Assembly: GCA_902801465.1 (NCBI GenBank)
Contig: CADCIH010000003.1
Location: 1 to 64,000, forward strand
From: an uncultured Bacteroidia bacterium
GTDB taxonomy: Bacteria > Bacteroidota > Bacteroidia > Bacteroidales > F082
Length of the DNA stretch: 64,000 nt
Direction of reading: 5' to 3'
The notes beneath the pieces were generated by a model, which did no database searches, was not told where the DNA came from, and saw nothing but the letters and a program-made list of their open reading frames with translations. Shown here piece by piece: positions 7,502-13,604 of the stretch (within the stretch, counting starts at the first letter, position 1; every line of letters starts with the position of its first letter). Both the position numbers and the translations under genes were made by a program.

Positions 7502-7876
7502 ATGGAAACCTTAGACACCCTCCGCCAAACCCTAGAAGCCTGCCAAGAGCGCTTCGACAACAAGATAAGCCCCGCTATGGAAGCAGCCGACAAAGCTGTG
7601 CAAGAGTATGGATTCAGCTCCTACATGGACTTGATGGCTGCGATGATGCGTTTATCTAAGACCATTGTTGCCGCCAGCAAGAAAATCAAGGAACTGTCGA
7701 TGATTGAGGAGGAGATAGAGGAGATGGACGACTTGCTGGAAGTCTACGAGCCTATTGTCAATGAGATGTTGCCCACTATTCAGAACGCCTTGATTGAAAC
7801 CCTACCTTCCGACACTTTCGACGATATGGATGAGGACAAAGGATTGGAAGGCTTGGTGAAATTCATAACAACATAA
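7502..7876 (+). CDS. Coiled-coil protein, 124 aa, cassette gene 6
   Basis: A wholly helical, acidic protein: METLDTLRQTLEACQERF, then a Met-rich stretch (YMDLMAAMMRLSK) and an IEEEIEEMDDLLE coiled coil. No motif of known function. It lies 39 nt after the ATPase and 6 nt before the next gene. Probably a small subunit or adaptor of the cassette; nothing in the sequence shows what it binds. Confidence 0.75.
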   Translation: METLDTLRQTLEACQERFDNKISPAMEAADKAVQEYGFSSYMDLMAAMMRLSKTIVAASKKIKELSMIEEEIEEMDDLLEVYEPIVNEMLPTIQNALIETLPSDTFDDMDEDKGLEGLVKFITT

Positions 7877-7882
7877 AACAAT

Positions 7883-8233
7883 ATGAGATCGTCTACATTG
7901 AACTTCACCCAGCCCGCCCGTCGCGTCTATACCGCCACCAAGAAGGCCGTCCAGCAATGCGGCCAGTTCAAGCGCATCGAGTGTAACGACCAGACCTTCA
8001 CAATCACGGCAAGGCATGGGATGAGTCTGCTTTCGCTGGGCGAGAACGTCACCATCCATGTGGTGGCCACAAGCGCACAGGAAACCGAGGTGAGGATAGA
8101 ATCGGCATCACGCATCTTCCTTAACTTCATCAACGGCGGCGTCAACAAGAAGAACGTCCAAAGCCTCGAAGACCACATTCGAAACGAGGTGTATAAGCTT
8201 TGCAGCGATGAGGAAATCAAGTTGCGGCGGTAA
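7883..8233 (+). CDS. Small beta-rich protein, 116 aa, cassette gene 7
   Basis: The pattern FKRIECNDQTFTITARHGMSLL-SLGENVTIHV...TEVRIES, then NGGVNKKNVQSLEDHI, resembles a class of small Bacteroidota proteins with an alternating-strand core ending in a helix (a PH-like or DUF1499-like fold is a guess). No signal peptide. It is the last gene of the cassette and ends 12 nt before the convergent AlbA-type gene. A 29-codon degraded copy of its 3' end lies at 9714-9803, on the far side of that gene. Confidence 0.75.
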   Translation: MRSSTLNFTQPARRVYTATKKAVQQCGQFKRIECNDQTFTITARHGMSLLSLGENVTIHVVATSAQETEVRIESASRIFLNFINGGVNKKNVQSLEDHIRNEVYKLCSDEEIKLRR

Positions 8234-8245
8234 GGCTCTTGATGC

Positions 8246-9616
8246 TTATCTTTTTATCACAACCCAACGACCTGCGCTTGTGTTGCCCTCGCGAAGCAAT
8301 ACTCCCATCTTTTGTAAGGTTGCCAGGTCTCGTTGCACAGTTCTATGAACTACCGACAAAACTACTGACATTTGCTTGCTGGAGATGAATGGATTTTTGT
8401 TTATCAAATCACATATTTTCTTCTGTCTTTCAGTTAGTTGTACTACCGACAAACTTACGACATCACTTACGACATTTTTTCGTCCACTTACGACATCATA
8501 TCCCCGTTGGAATGTCACCAAAGTGCCGCCGCAATGTGATTTCACCGTCGGCATCGGCAACCCCGCTTTTTCGAAACCCTCACGAATCTTCTTGTAGCCA
8601 CGTCCCCATGTGTCAATGAAACCCGCCTTGAACATGGTGTCAGCAATGTTCCGATTGCGTGGCTTGGAAGAGTGTTTGCCATAAAGTACCGTCTCGTCAT
8701 AGCCTTCTGGCAATTCTCCCTCATTCCAAATCTCCACATGGTCATTGTAGACATGCATCTGAATGTCTGGCCCTGTGTAATCCTTATGCGCGATTGAGTT
8801 GTATAGTATCTCTCTCAGTGCCTCTACTGGCACCTCCAGTTCCTCTTTCCGTTGCATACCGTCAAAGCGCACAGGCGAGGTCAAATACTTGGCTTTCAAA
8901 ACCTCAACCACACGATCTGCCATCTGTATGATGTTGCCCTCAATCACGTCCTGAATCAACAAGTCAGCCTCGTCAACACCAAAACGGCCAATCTTGAATC
9001 TTACGCTGGTGAAAAACTTTAGCGGGTCTTTGCCAAAAAGCAATAATGCGGCATTCTTCAAGTGCCCGTCCTCATCCAAAAGGTGCAAACTTGCCAGCAC
9101 ATCTTGGGTGGTTGCATTGCGTTCATCTTCCGGGATGCGGTTGGCATCAATACCCTTCCGAAGGAAATAATTGATGGCCTCACGGTCAATGTCGTCAAAA
9201 GTCGCGTTCTCATTGGCAACGTCATCCCACGACTTGCCCATCTTCTTCATGATAAACTGCTGAAGTGCAGCACCGTTCAGTTCCTGCATCGTGGAACCCG
9301 AACGATAGTAATATTTACCCTTAAAGCTGATAGGTACATTGCTTGGATTGACTATTAACTCGATATAATCCAACCCATTTCGTTCGTAAAGATTCACATC
9401 CACCACCAGTCCCATATAATTGACAATCTTGTTGGGAATGTCCTCAAGCAACTTTTTCGAATCATTCACTCCCACCACCTCGTGATTATCATCCACGCCA
9501 AAATACATCACAGCTCCCTGAGCATTCGCGAAGCCGCAAATCCATTTCAGGTATTCGTCCTTCCAAATGCTCTTAAACTCCACGTTCTGGCACTCCTTTG
9601 GTTTTATCTTGCCCAT
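8246..9616 (-). CDS. AlbA_2 (Schlafen-type) DNA-binding / HATPase-like regulator
   Basis: A 456-aa protein of the common RhbA-like 'ATP-binding protein' family. The N-terminus has EFKSIWKDEYLKWICGFANA and GVMYFGVDD-like AlbA_2/Schlafen core residues (about 10-110). The middle has ALREILYNSIAHKDY and VEIWNEGELPEG (about 265-310), matching the HATPase_c_4-type domain with its invariant N and H. The tail has a Val/Ser-rich linker and a winged helix (QKKICDLINKNPFISSKQM). Such proteins are thought to be transcriptional regulators in accessory DNA. It is transcribed toward the seven-gene cassette, stopping 12 nt from it. Confidence 0.88.
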   Translation of the reverse strand: MGKIKPKECQNVEFKSIWKDEYLKWICGFANAQGAVMYFGVDDNHEVVGVNDSKKLLEDIPNKIVNYMGLVVDVNLYERNGLDYIELIVNPSNVPISFKGKYYYRSGSTMQELNGAALQQFIMKKMGKSWDDVANENATFDDIDREAINYFLRKGIDANRIPEDERNATTQDVLASLHLLDEDGHLKNAALLLFGKDPLKFFTSVRFKIGRFGVDEADLLIQDVIEGNIIQMADRVVEVLKAKYLTSPVRFDGMQRKEELEVPVEALREILYNSIAHKDYTGPDIQMHVYNDHVEIWNEGELPEGYDETVLYGKHSSKPRNRNIADTMFKAGFIDTWGRGYKKIREGFEKAGLPMPTVKSHCGGTLVTFQRGYDVVSGRKNVVSDVVSLSVVQLTERQKKICDLINKNPFISSKQMSVVLSVVHRTVQRDLATLQKMGVLLREGNTSAGRWVVIKR

Positions 9617-9638
9617 GTCAAATCAATTTGAAACTGTG

Positions 9639-9646
9639 CAAAGGTA
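9639..9646 (-). promoter_or_regulatory. Promoter -7 box (TACCTTTG on minus strand)
   Basis: A perfect TAnnTTTG match 22 nt upstream of the AlbA-type gene start at 9616. Confidence 0.65.
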
Positions 9647-9713
9647 CAAATTTTTCAACATCCCGTGTACGGCGTTTGGTACTATGATTTGACGCAACTG
9701 CTTTGATTGCCTT

Positions 9714-9803
9714 ATGGACAAAACATCCAAAGCCTTGGAGAACTACATTCAAAACGAGGAGTATAAGCTTTGCAGCGATGAGGAAATCAAGTTGCTGCGG
9801 TAA
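9714..9803 (+). pseudogene. Truncated copy of the 3' end of cassette gene 7
   Basis: Reads MDKTSKALENYIQNEEYKLC followed by SDEEIKLLR and stop. The last 27 residues match the C-terminus of the protein at 7883-8233 at most positions, and the DNA matches over about 80 bp with roughly ten differences. The match ends at the TAA codon. The intact gene and this fragment bracket the AlbA-type gene, so a tandem duplication or insertion followed by decay created the arrangement. Confidence 0.8.
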
Positions 9804-9846
9804 GAGTTTTTCTTTTTGTAATTAGATGTATTCCATAAAAATCGCT

Positions 9847-9892
9847 ATTTTTTCGGAATTGATTCCGAAAAAATCATAATATTTTCGGAATT
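9847..9892. repeat. Palindrome plus third half-site upstream of second ATPase
   Basis: ATTTTTTCGGAAT (9847-9859) and ATTCCGAAAAAAT (9862-9874) form a perfect 13-bp inverted repeat with a 2-nt spacer. A third half-site ATTTTCGGAAT at 9881-9891 repeats the left arm 32 bp downstream. The array ends 15 nt before the -7 box. It looks like a repressor operator with dyad and direct symmetry, comparable in layout to the array at 1814-1924. Confidence 0.8.
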
Positions 9893-9906
9893 TAATACTT
9901 TTTGTG

Positions 9907-9914
9907 TATATTTG
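9907..9914 (+). promoter_or_regulatory. Promoter -7 box (TATATTTG)
   Basis: A perfect TAnnTTTG match 23 nt before the ATG at 9938 and just downstream of the palindromic array. Confidence 0.7.
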
Positions 9915-9937
9915 CAGCGGCATTTACACAAAGAGGT

Positions 9938-11059
9938 ATGATTAAACGTGAACTTGAGGACAAGGTCAAACAGAGATTGTTTACCGGAAAAGCCATTATC
10001 CTGATGGGCGCCCGTCAAGTGGGCAAAACCACTTTGTTGAAACAGCTTTTTGCTGGCAATGACGATGTTTATTGGATGAGCGGCGACGACAGCGATGTGA
10101 GAAGTCTGTTCGAGAATATTTCGGCGACCCGGCTGAAAGCTATTATGGGAAACAAACATGTTCTTGTCGTTGACGAGGCCCAACGCATCACCGATATAGG
10201 TATCAAGCTGAAACTGGTGACAGACCAAATACCCGACGTGCAGCTTGTCGCCACGGGAAGTTCCTCGTTCGATTTGGCCAATAAAGTCAACGAGCCTCTT
10301 ACAGGCCGTAAATGGGAGTATCGGATGTTCCCGCTCTCCTTCTCGGAGATGGTGGCGCATACCGGCCTGCTTGAGGAGAAAAGGATGCTTCCTCACCGGC
10401 TCGTTTATGGCAGTTATCCCGATGTGGTTACGCATCCTGGCGATGAGACCGTCATCCTTGACCAATTGGCGGAGAGTTATTTGTATAAAGACATCCTTGA
10501 GTTTGACAAGATACATAAACCTGACAAACTGATGAAATTGTTGCAGGCACTTGCTTGGCAGATAGGTTCAGAAGTCTCATACAACGAACTCGCCCAACTC
10601 TGTGGCCTTGACTCTAAAACAGTGGAGAGTTATGTAACCATACTGGAGCAAGCCTATATCATTTTTCGCCTTAGCTCTTTTAGTCGCAACCTTCGCAATG
10701 AGCTGAAGTACAGCCGTAAAATCTATTTTTACGACAACGGAATACGCAACTCGTTGATACACAATTTTACACAAATCGAAAGCAGAAGCGATGCGGGCGA
10801 ACTTTTCGAGAATTATATGGTCTCGGAACGAATGAAACACAAAGTCATAAACGACAATTATGCAGGATGTTGGTTTTGGCGTACCACAGCACAGAAAGAG
10901 GTGGATTACATTGAGGAGAAAGATGGACAGATCAATGCTTTTGAGTTCAAATGGAATCCAGCAAAAAAAGTTTCTGCTCCGCTATCGTTCAGAAACGCTT
11001 ATCCCGAAGCAATTTTCTCGGTAATCAACCGCGACAATCTCGAGGAATTCCTACTATAA
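9938..11059 (+). CDS. AAA_14/DUF4143 ATPase, 373 aa
   Basis: A second member of the family also seen at 1958, but shorter and clearly divergent. Walker A is GARQVGKT (24-31) and Walker B is VLVVDEAQ (about 81-88). ATGSSSFDLAN follows, then the characteristic FPLSFSEM and GSYPDVV. The middle YNELAQLCGLDSKTVESYV segment is a helix-turn-helix-like part. The C-terminal domain contains NELKYSRKIYFYDNG and KEVDYIEEKDGQINAFEFKW, the D...ExK pattern of a nuclease-like fold. ATG 9938 follows the promoter. The dispersed TACTATAAT motif overlaps its stop codon. Cellular role unknown. Confidence 0.9.
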   Translation: MIKRELEDKVKQRLFTGKAIILMGARQVGKTTLLKQLFAGNDDVYWMSGDDSDVRSLFENISATRLKAIMGNKHVLVVDEAQRITDIGIKLKLVTDQIPDVQLVATGSSSFDLANKVNEPLTGRKWEYRMFPLSFSEMVAHTGLLEEKRMLPHRLVYGSYPDVVTHPGDETVILDQLAESYLYKDILEFDKIHKPDKLMKLLQALAWQIGSEVSYNELAQLCGLDSKTVESYVTILEQAYIIFRLSSFSRNLRNELKYSRKIYFYDNGIRNSLIHNFTQIESRSDAGELFENYMVSERMKHKVINDNYAGCWFWRTTAQKEVDYIEEKDGQINAFEFKWNPAKKVSAPLSFRNAYPEAIFSVINRDNLEEFLL

Positions 11060-11076
11060 TTCACTATTTTCCATTG
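11052..11076. repeat. Dispersed motif TACTATAATYYACTA, copy 3
   Basis: TACTATAATTCACTATTTTC overlaps the ATPase stop codon (TAA 11057-11059) and lies 45 bp upstream of the next promoter box. It is less similar than copies 1 and 2. Confidence 0.3.
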
Positions 11077-11095
11077 CGCCTTGACAACGGTGCCA

Positions 11096-11103
11096 TATTT
11101 TTG
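11096..11103 (+). promoter_or_regulatory. Promoter -7 box (TATTTTTG)
   Basis: A perfect TAnnTTTG match 25 nt before the ATG at 11129. A TTGAC sequence lies at 11081-11085. Confidence 0.6.
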
Positions 11104-11128
11104 CCACCGCTATCAAAATCAACACACC

Positions 11129-11575
11129 ATGTACCGAGGACTGACGACTTTCAAATGCACCAATTGCGGACACATATTCAAGTCGCACAACATAGAGTAT
11201 AAGGCGACCTGGTTAAGCGTTCCTCAGCGTTGCCCCCAATGCGGAAGCGTCAGGACTATGCCGATTAATGACGTGGAGAGCACCTACAAGCCGCTTTGGG
11301 AGGAAATGGAAAAAATTGAAAAAGAAAAGGAAGAGAAACGTCTTCGGGCCGATGCCAAAAGAGAAGCAGAAGAGGAAGCTCAAAAGAAAAAACAAGCCAA
11401 GAAACGAAAACACCTGAGCCGCGGCCAGAAGGAAAAACTGGCCAAACAACACGAAAAGAAAGCGGCCAAACGCAATAAGCGCCAACAGCTAGCGGAACCC
11501 AAAAAGGAAGAGTTCGTCACCCTCGGAGCCACTTGGTTCCCGCCGGGGACGCCACTGAAGATTGACGAAGAGTGA
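11129..11575 (+). CDS. Zinc-ribbon protein with charged K/E/A tail, 148 aa
   Basis: The N-terminal 50 residues carry FKCTNCGHIF and RCPQCGS, a four-cysteine zinc ribbon. Residues 60-130 are an extremely charged Lys/Glu/Ala helix (EKEKEEKRLRADAKREAE and similar), probably a long single helix or coiled coil. The last 20 residues (FVTLGATWFPPGTPLKID) are an ordered hydrophobic end. ATG 11129 is supported by the promoter; the upstream in-frame TTG at 11081 would start before the transcript. A nucleic-acid or translation-related role would fit the composition but is not shown. Confidence 0.8.
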   Translation: MYRGLTTFKCTNCGHIFKSHNIEYKATWLSVPQRCPQCGSVRTMPINDVESTYKPLWEEMEKIEKEKEEKRLRADAKREAEEEAQKKKQAKKRKHLSRGQKEKLAKQHEKKAAKRNKRQQLAEPKKEEFVTLGATWFPPGTPLKIDEE

Positions 11576-11587
11576 TATACCAAAAAA

Positions 11588-11622
11588 AACGGAAAGAAAA
11601 AAACTTTCCGTTTTCCGTTTCC
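11588..11622. repeat. Heptad repeat hairpin (GGAAAAC type)
   Basis: AACGGAAAG pairs with CTTTCCGTT around an A-rich loop and is followed by TTCCGTTTCC. It sits between the zinc-ribbon gene and the 3' end of the tRNA and could terminate both convergent transcripts. Confidence 0.65.
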
Positions 11623-11625
11623 TTG

Positions 11626-11698
11626 TGGAGATTACCGGACTCGAACCGGCCACCTTCAGATTGCGAACCTGACGTTCTACCAGATGAACTAAATCCCC
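11626..11698 (-). tRNA. tRNA-Ala (anticodon CGC)
   Basis: The minus strand folds into a full 73-nt cloverleaf. The acceptor is GGGGATT/AATCTCC with the G3:U70 wobble that identifies alanine tRNA. The D-stem is GTTC/GAAC, the anticodon stem TCAGG/TCTGA with loop TTCGCAA (anticodon CGC, codon GCG), and the T-arm GCCGG-TTCGAGT-CCGGT. The discriminator is A73 and CCA is not encoded. Its 3' end faces the accessory island. Confidence 0.9.
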
Positions 11699-11727
11699 AT
11701 TTGAGGACGCAAAAATATGAAATAATT

Positions 11728-11757
11728 CGGAATTTGGAATGTGGAATGCAGAATTAT
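11728..11757. repeat. Degenerate heptad repeat (GGAATNN)
   Basis: About four 7-bp units with core GGAAT or AGAAT run into the promoter of the LicA-like gene. They share the 7-bp period of the other arrays in the window. Confidence 0.4.
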
Positions 11758-11760
11758 TTT

Positions 11761-11768
11761 TATTTTTG
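11761..11768 (+). promoter_or_regulatory. Promoter -7 box (TATTTTTG)
   Basis: A perfect TAnnTTTG match 36 nt before the ATG at 11804. Confidence 0.6.
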
Positions 11769-11803
11769 CAGCCAATAATATTTTGTTAAAAATTTTTAAA
11801 GAT

Positions 11804-12661
11804 ATGAACGTCGAAGAATATATCATCGCCCGAGTGAACGCATTGCTACATACGCAAGATGCTCAAATCGTCATGCGCCTCGAAGGGGGCATGAGTAACT
11901 ACACCTACGTGGTGGAAGCCCTCGGAAAGAAATACACCTACCGCGTCCCTGGTAAGTTCGCCGAAAAGTTCGTTGACCGCGTGGACGAATGGCATAACAT
12001 CCAAGAAGTGGACCGCCTCGGCCTCAACAACGTGACCACCTACGTGGAGATCCTCTCCGGCGAGAAACTGGCCGAGTACGTGGAAGGCACCATCATGAGC
12101 ACCACAGATGTGGTTTCCTACAACGAGATGTCGGTAAAAGCCCTGAAGAAGATCCATGGCAGCGACCTGAAATTCAAAGACTATAACGCCTTCGGCCGTC
12201 TCGACGACGACGAGCGCTATTGCCGTGAGACAGGCTTCACCCATCCCCAAGAGTACCTCGATTTAAGAGCCAAGTTGGAAGAACTGCGCAAGACCTATAA
12301 GAGCGTGAAAATGGTTCCCTGCCATTGCGACTACCAACCTACTAACCTCGTCATCAGCGGCGACAAGCTCTATGTACTCGATTGGGAGTTCGCCGGCATG
12401 AACGACCCCTTCTACGACATCGCCTGCTACGGCAACGCTGGTTTCGACAAAGCCCTGGCCCTGTTGGAATGCTACGTGGGACACAAACCCACCGACGATG
12501 AATTGCATCGTCTCTACTTCCACCGCGCCTTCCAATGCCTGCAATGGTACAACGTAGCCATCTTCAAAGATAGAGTCGGCCTGAGCAAAGACTTGAACAT
12601 GGACTTCAACGCCGTGGCATTGATGTTCCTCGGAATGGCGAAAGACTTATTGGAAAAATAA
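11804..12661 (+). CDS. LicA/choline-kinase-like phosphotransferase
   Basis: A 285-aa kinase of the APH/choline-kinase fold. GGMSNYTYVV and YTYRVPG form the nucleotide-binding N-lobe. The catalytic loop HCDYQPTNL (near residue 178) supplies the catalytic Asp and Asn. YVLDWEFAGMNDPFYDIA supplies the metal-binding Asp in place of DFG. The family phosphorylates choline, ethanolamine or thiamine-like small alcohols at the cytosolic face; the substrate here cannot be told. ATG 11804 follows the promoter. Two palindromic repeats separate it from the SufT-like gene downstream. Confidence 0.85.
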   Translation: MNVEEYIIARVNALLHTQDAQIVMRLEGGMSNYTYVVEALGKKYTYRVPGKFAEKFVDRVDEWHNIQEVDRLGLNNVTTYVEILSGEKLAEYVEGTIMSTTDVVSYNEMSVKALKKIHGSDLKFKDYNAFGRLDDDERYCRETGFTHPQEYLDLRAKLEELRKTYKSVKMVPCHCDYQPTNLVISGDKLYVLDWEFAGMNDPFYDIACYGNAGFDKALALLECYVGHKPTDDELHRLYFHRAFQCLQWYNVAIFKDRVGLSKDLNMDFNAVALMFLGMAKDLLEK

Positions 12662-12663
12662 CC

Positions 12664-12749
12664 CTCCGCACCCCATCGGGGTGCCATATCGGTAAAAAAA
12701 GAACAACCCCCATAACTCTCCGCACCCCATCGGGGTGCCATATCGGTAA
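12664..12749. repeat. Two direct copies of a REP-like palindromic element
   Basis: CTCCGCACCCCATCGGGGTG, then CCATATCGGTAA, occurs at 12664-12695 and 12718-12749. Its core GCACCCC-ATC-GGGGTGC forms a 7-bp hairpin. A third copy in opposite orientation lies in the suf operon at 13576-13603. No transposase is nearby. Confidence 0.85.
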
Positions 12750-12753
12750 GAAC

Positions 12754-13104
12754 ATGGAAGAAACCAACCCATTAAAAGAAACGGTCATCAGCGTGCTGAA
12801 AACCATCTACGACCCGGAAATCCCGATCGATATCTGGACCTTGCACCTGATTTATGGCGTCGACGTGGACGAAGAAGGCAACGTAAAGATTGTGATGACG
12901 GTAACCGCACCCAACTGCCCTGTGGCCGAAGTGCTTCCAGCCGAGGTTAAAAGCCGCATCGAGGCCATCATGGGCGTGAAATCCGTCGACGTAGAGCTGA
13001 CCTTCGATCCCGTGTGGGACATCAGCATGCTCTCCGACGAAGCCAAAGCTGAATTAGGTTTGGATGGCGATTACAATTACTCCGCCTCGGACTTTCTGTA
13101 TTAA
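12754..13104 (+). CDS. SufT-like DUF59 (MIP18 family) Fe-S assembly protein
   Basis: A 116-aa protein of the MIP18/DUF59 family. DPEIPIDIWTLHLIYGVDV near the N-terminus and TAPNCPVAEVLP with the conserved Cys-Pro are diagnostic. The C-terminal EAKAELGLDG tail is typical of Bacteroidota members. It assists Fe-S cluster maturation or transfer. It faces the sufBCDSE operon and shares the repeat hairpin at 13105-13164 with sufE as a convergent terminator, so its location next to suf supports the assignment. Confidence 0.88.
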   Translation: MEETNPLKETVISVLKTIYDPEIPIDIWTLHLIYGVDVDEEGNVKIVMTVTAPNCPVAEVLPAEVKSRIEAIMGVKSVDVELTFDPVWDISMLSDEAKAELGLDGDYNYSASDFLY

Positions 13105-13164
13105 ACGGAGAACGGAGAACGGAAAGTGGAAAGTTTTCCGTTTTCCGTTTTCCGTTTTCAGTTC
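13105..13164. repeat. Heptad repeat hairpin (GGAAAAC type) between convergent genes
   Basis: Tandem ACGGAGA/ACGGAAA units on the left and TTTTCCG units on the right fold into a long hairpin. The right end includes the sufE stop codon (TGA at 13158-13160, minus strand). A likely bidirectional terminator. Confidence 0.8.
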
Positions 13165-13571
13165 TTCAAGGCTTCGGCGTAAAGCATCATCTGCTTCAAC
13201 ATCGAGACCAGACCATTGGAACGGGTCGGGCTTAGATGCTCCTTTAGACCGATTTTATCAAGGAACGAGAGGTCGGCAGCCAAAATATCCTGCGGGGTCT
13301 GGCCGGAGAACACTTTGATTAATAAATAAATAATGCCTTTGGTGATGACCGCATCGCTGTCGGCGGTGAAATAGACCTTGCCGTCCTTGAGCTCGGCATG
13401 GAGCCAAACACGCGACTGGCATCCATTGATCAAATACTGGTCGTTACGGTATTGTTCGTCAATGATGGGGCACTCCTTCCCCATTTCGATCAGCATGGCG
13501 TAACGGTCCATCCAATCGTCAAACATCGAGAAATCCTCAACGATGCTATCTTGTATTTCTTTTATTGTCAT
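13158..13571 (-). CDS. sufE: Cysteine desulfuration protein SufE
   Basis: 137 aa. SufE stimulates SufS and accepts its persulfide sulfur. The conserved acceptor Cys lies in LINGCQSRVW (Cys51). FDDWMDRYAMLIEMG and SNGLVSML match the family. It is the last gene of the suf operon, 34 nt after sufS, with a REP-like element in the gap. The last codons and the stop overlap a heptad repeat. Confidence 0.92.
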   Translation of the reverse strand: MTIKEIQDSIVEDFSMFDDWMDRYAMLIEMGKECPIIDEQYRNDQYLINGCQSRVWLHAELKDGKVYFTADSDAVITKGIIYLLIKVFSGQTPQDILAADLSFLDKIGLKEHLSPTRSNGLVSMLKQMMLYAEALKN

Positions 13572-13575
13572 ATTC

Positions 13576-13603
13576 TACCGATATGGCACCCCGATGGGGT
13601 GCA
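13576..13603 (-). repeat. REP-like palindromic element, third copy
   Basis: TACCGATATGGCACCCCGAT followed by GGGGTGCA is the reverse complement of the copies at 12664 and 12718. It occupies almost the entire sufS-sufE intergenic gap, so it lies within the polycistronic transcript. Confidence 0.85.
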
Positions 13604-13604
13604 G

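Noticed and set aside
9714-9803. 29-codon open frame considered as a real small gene
   Set aside because: It matches only the C-terminal tail of the neighbouring gene and has no promoter or separate N-terminal domain; better explained as a duplication remnant.
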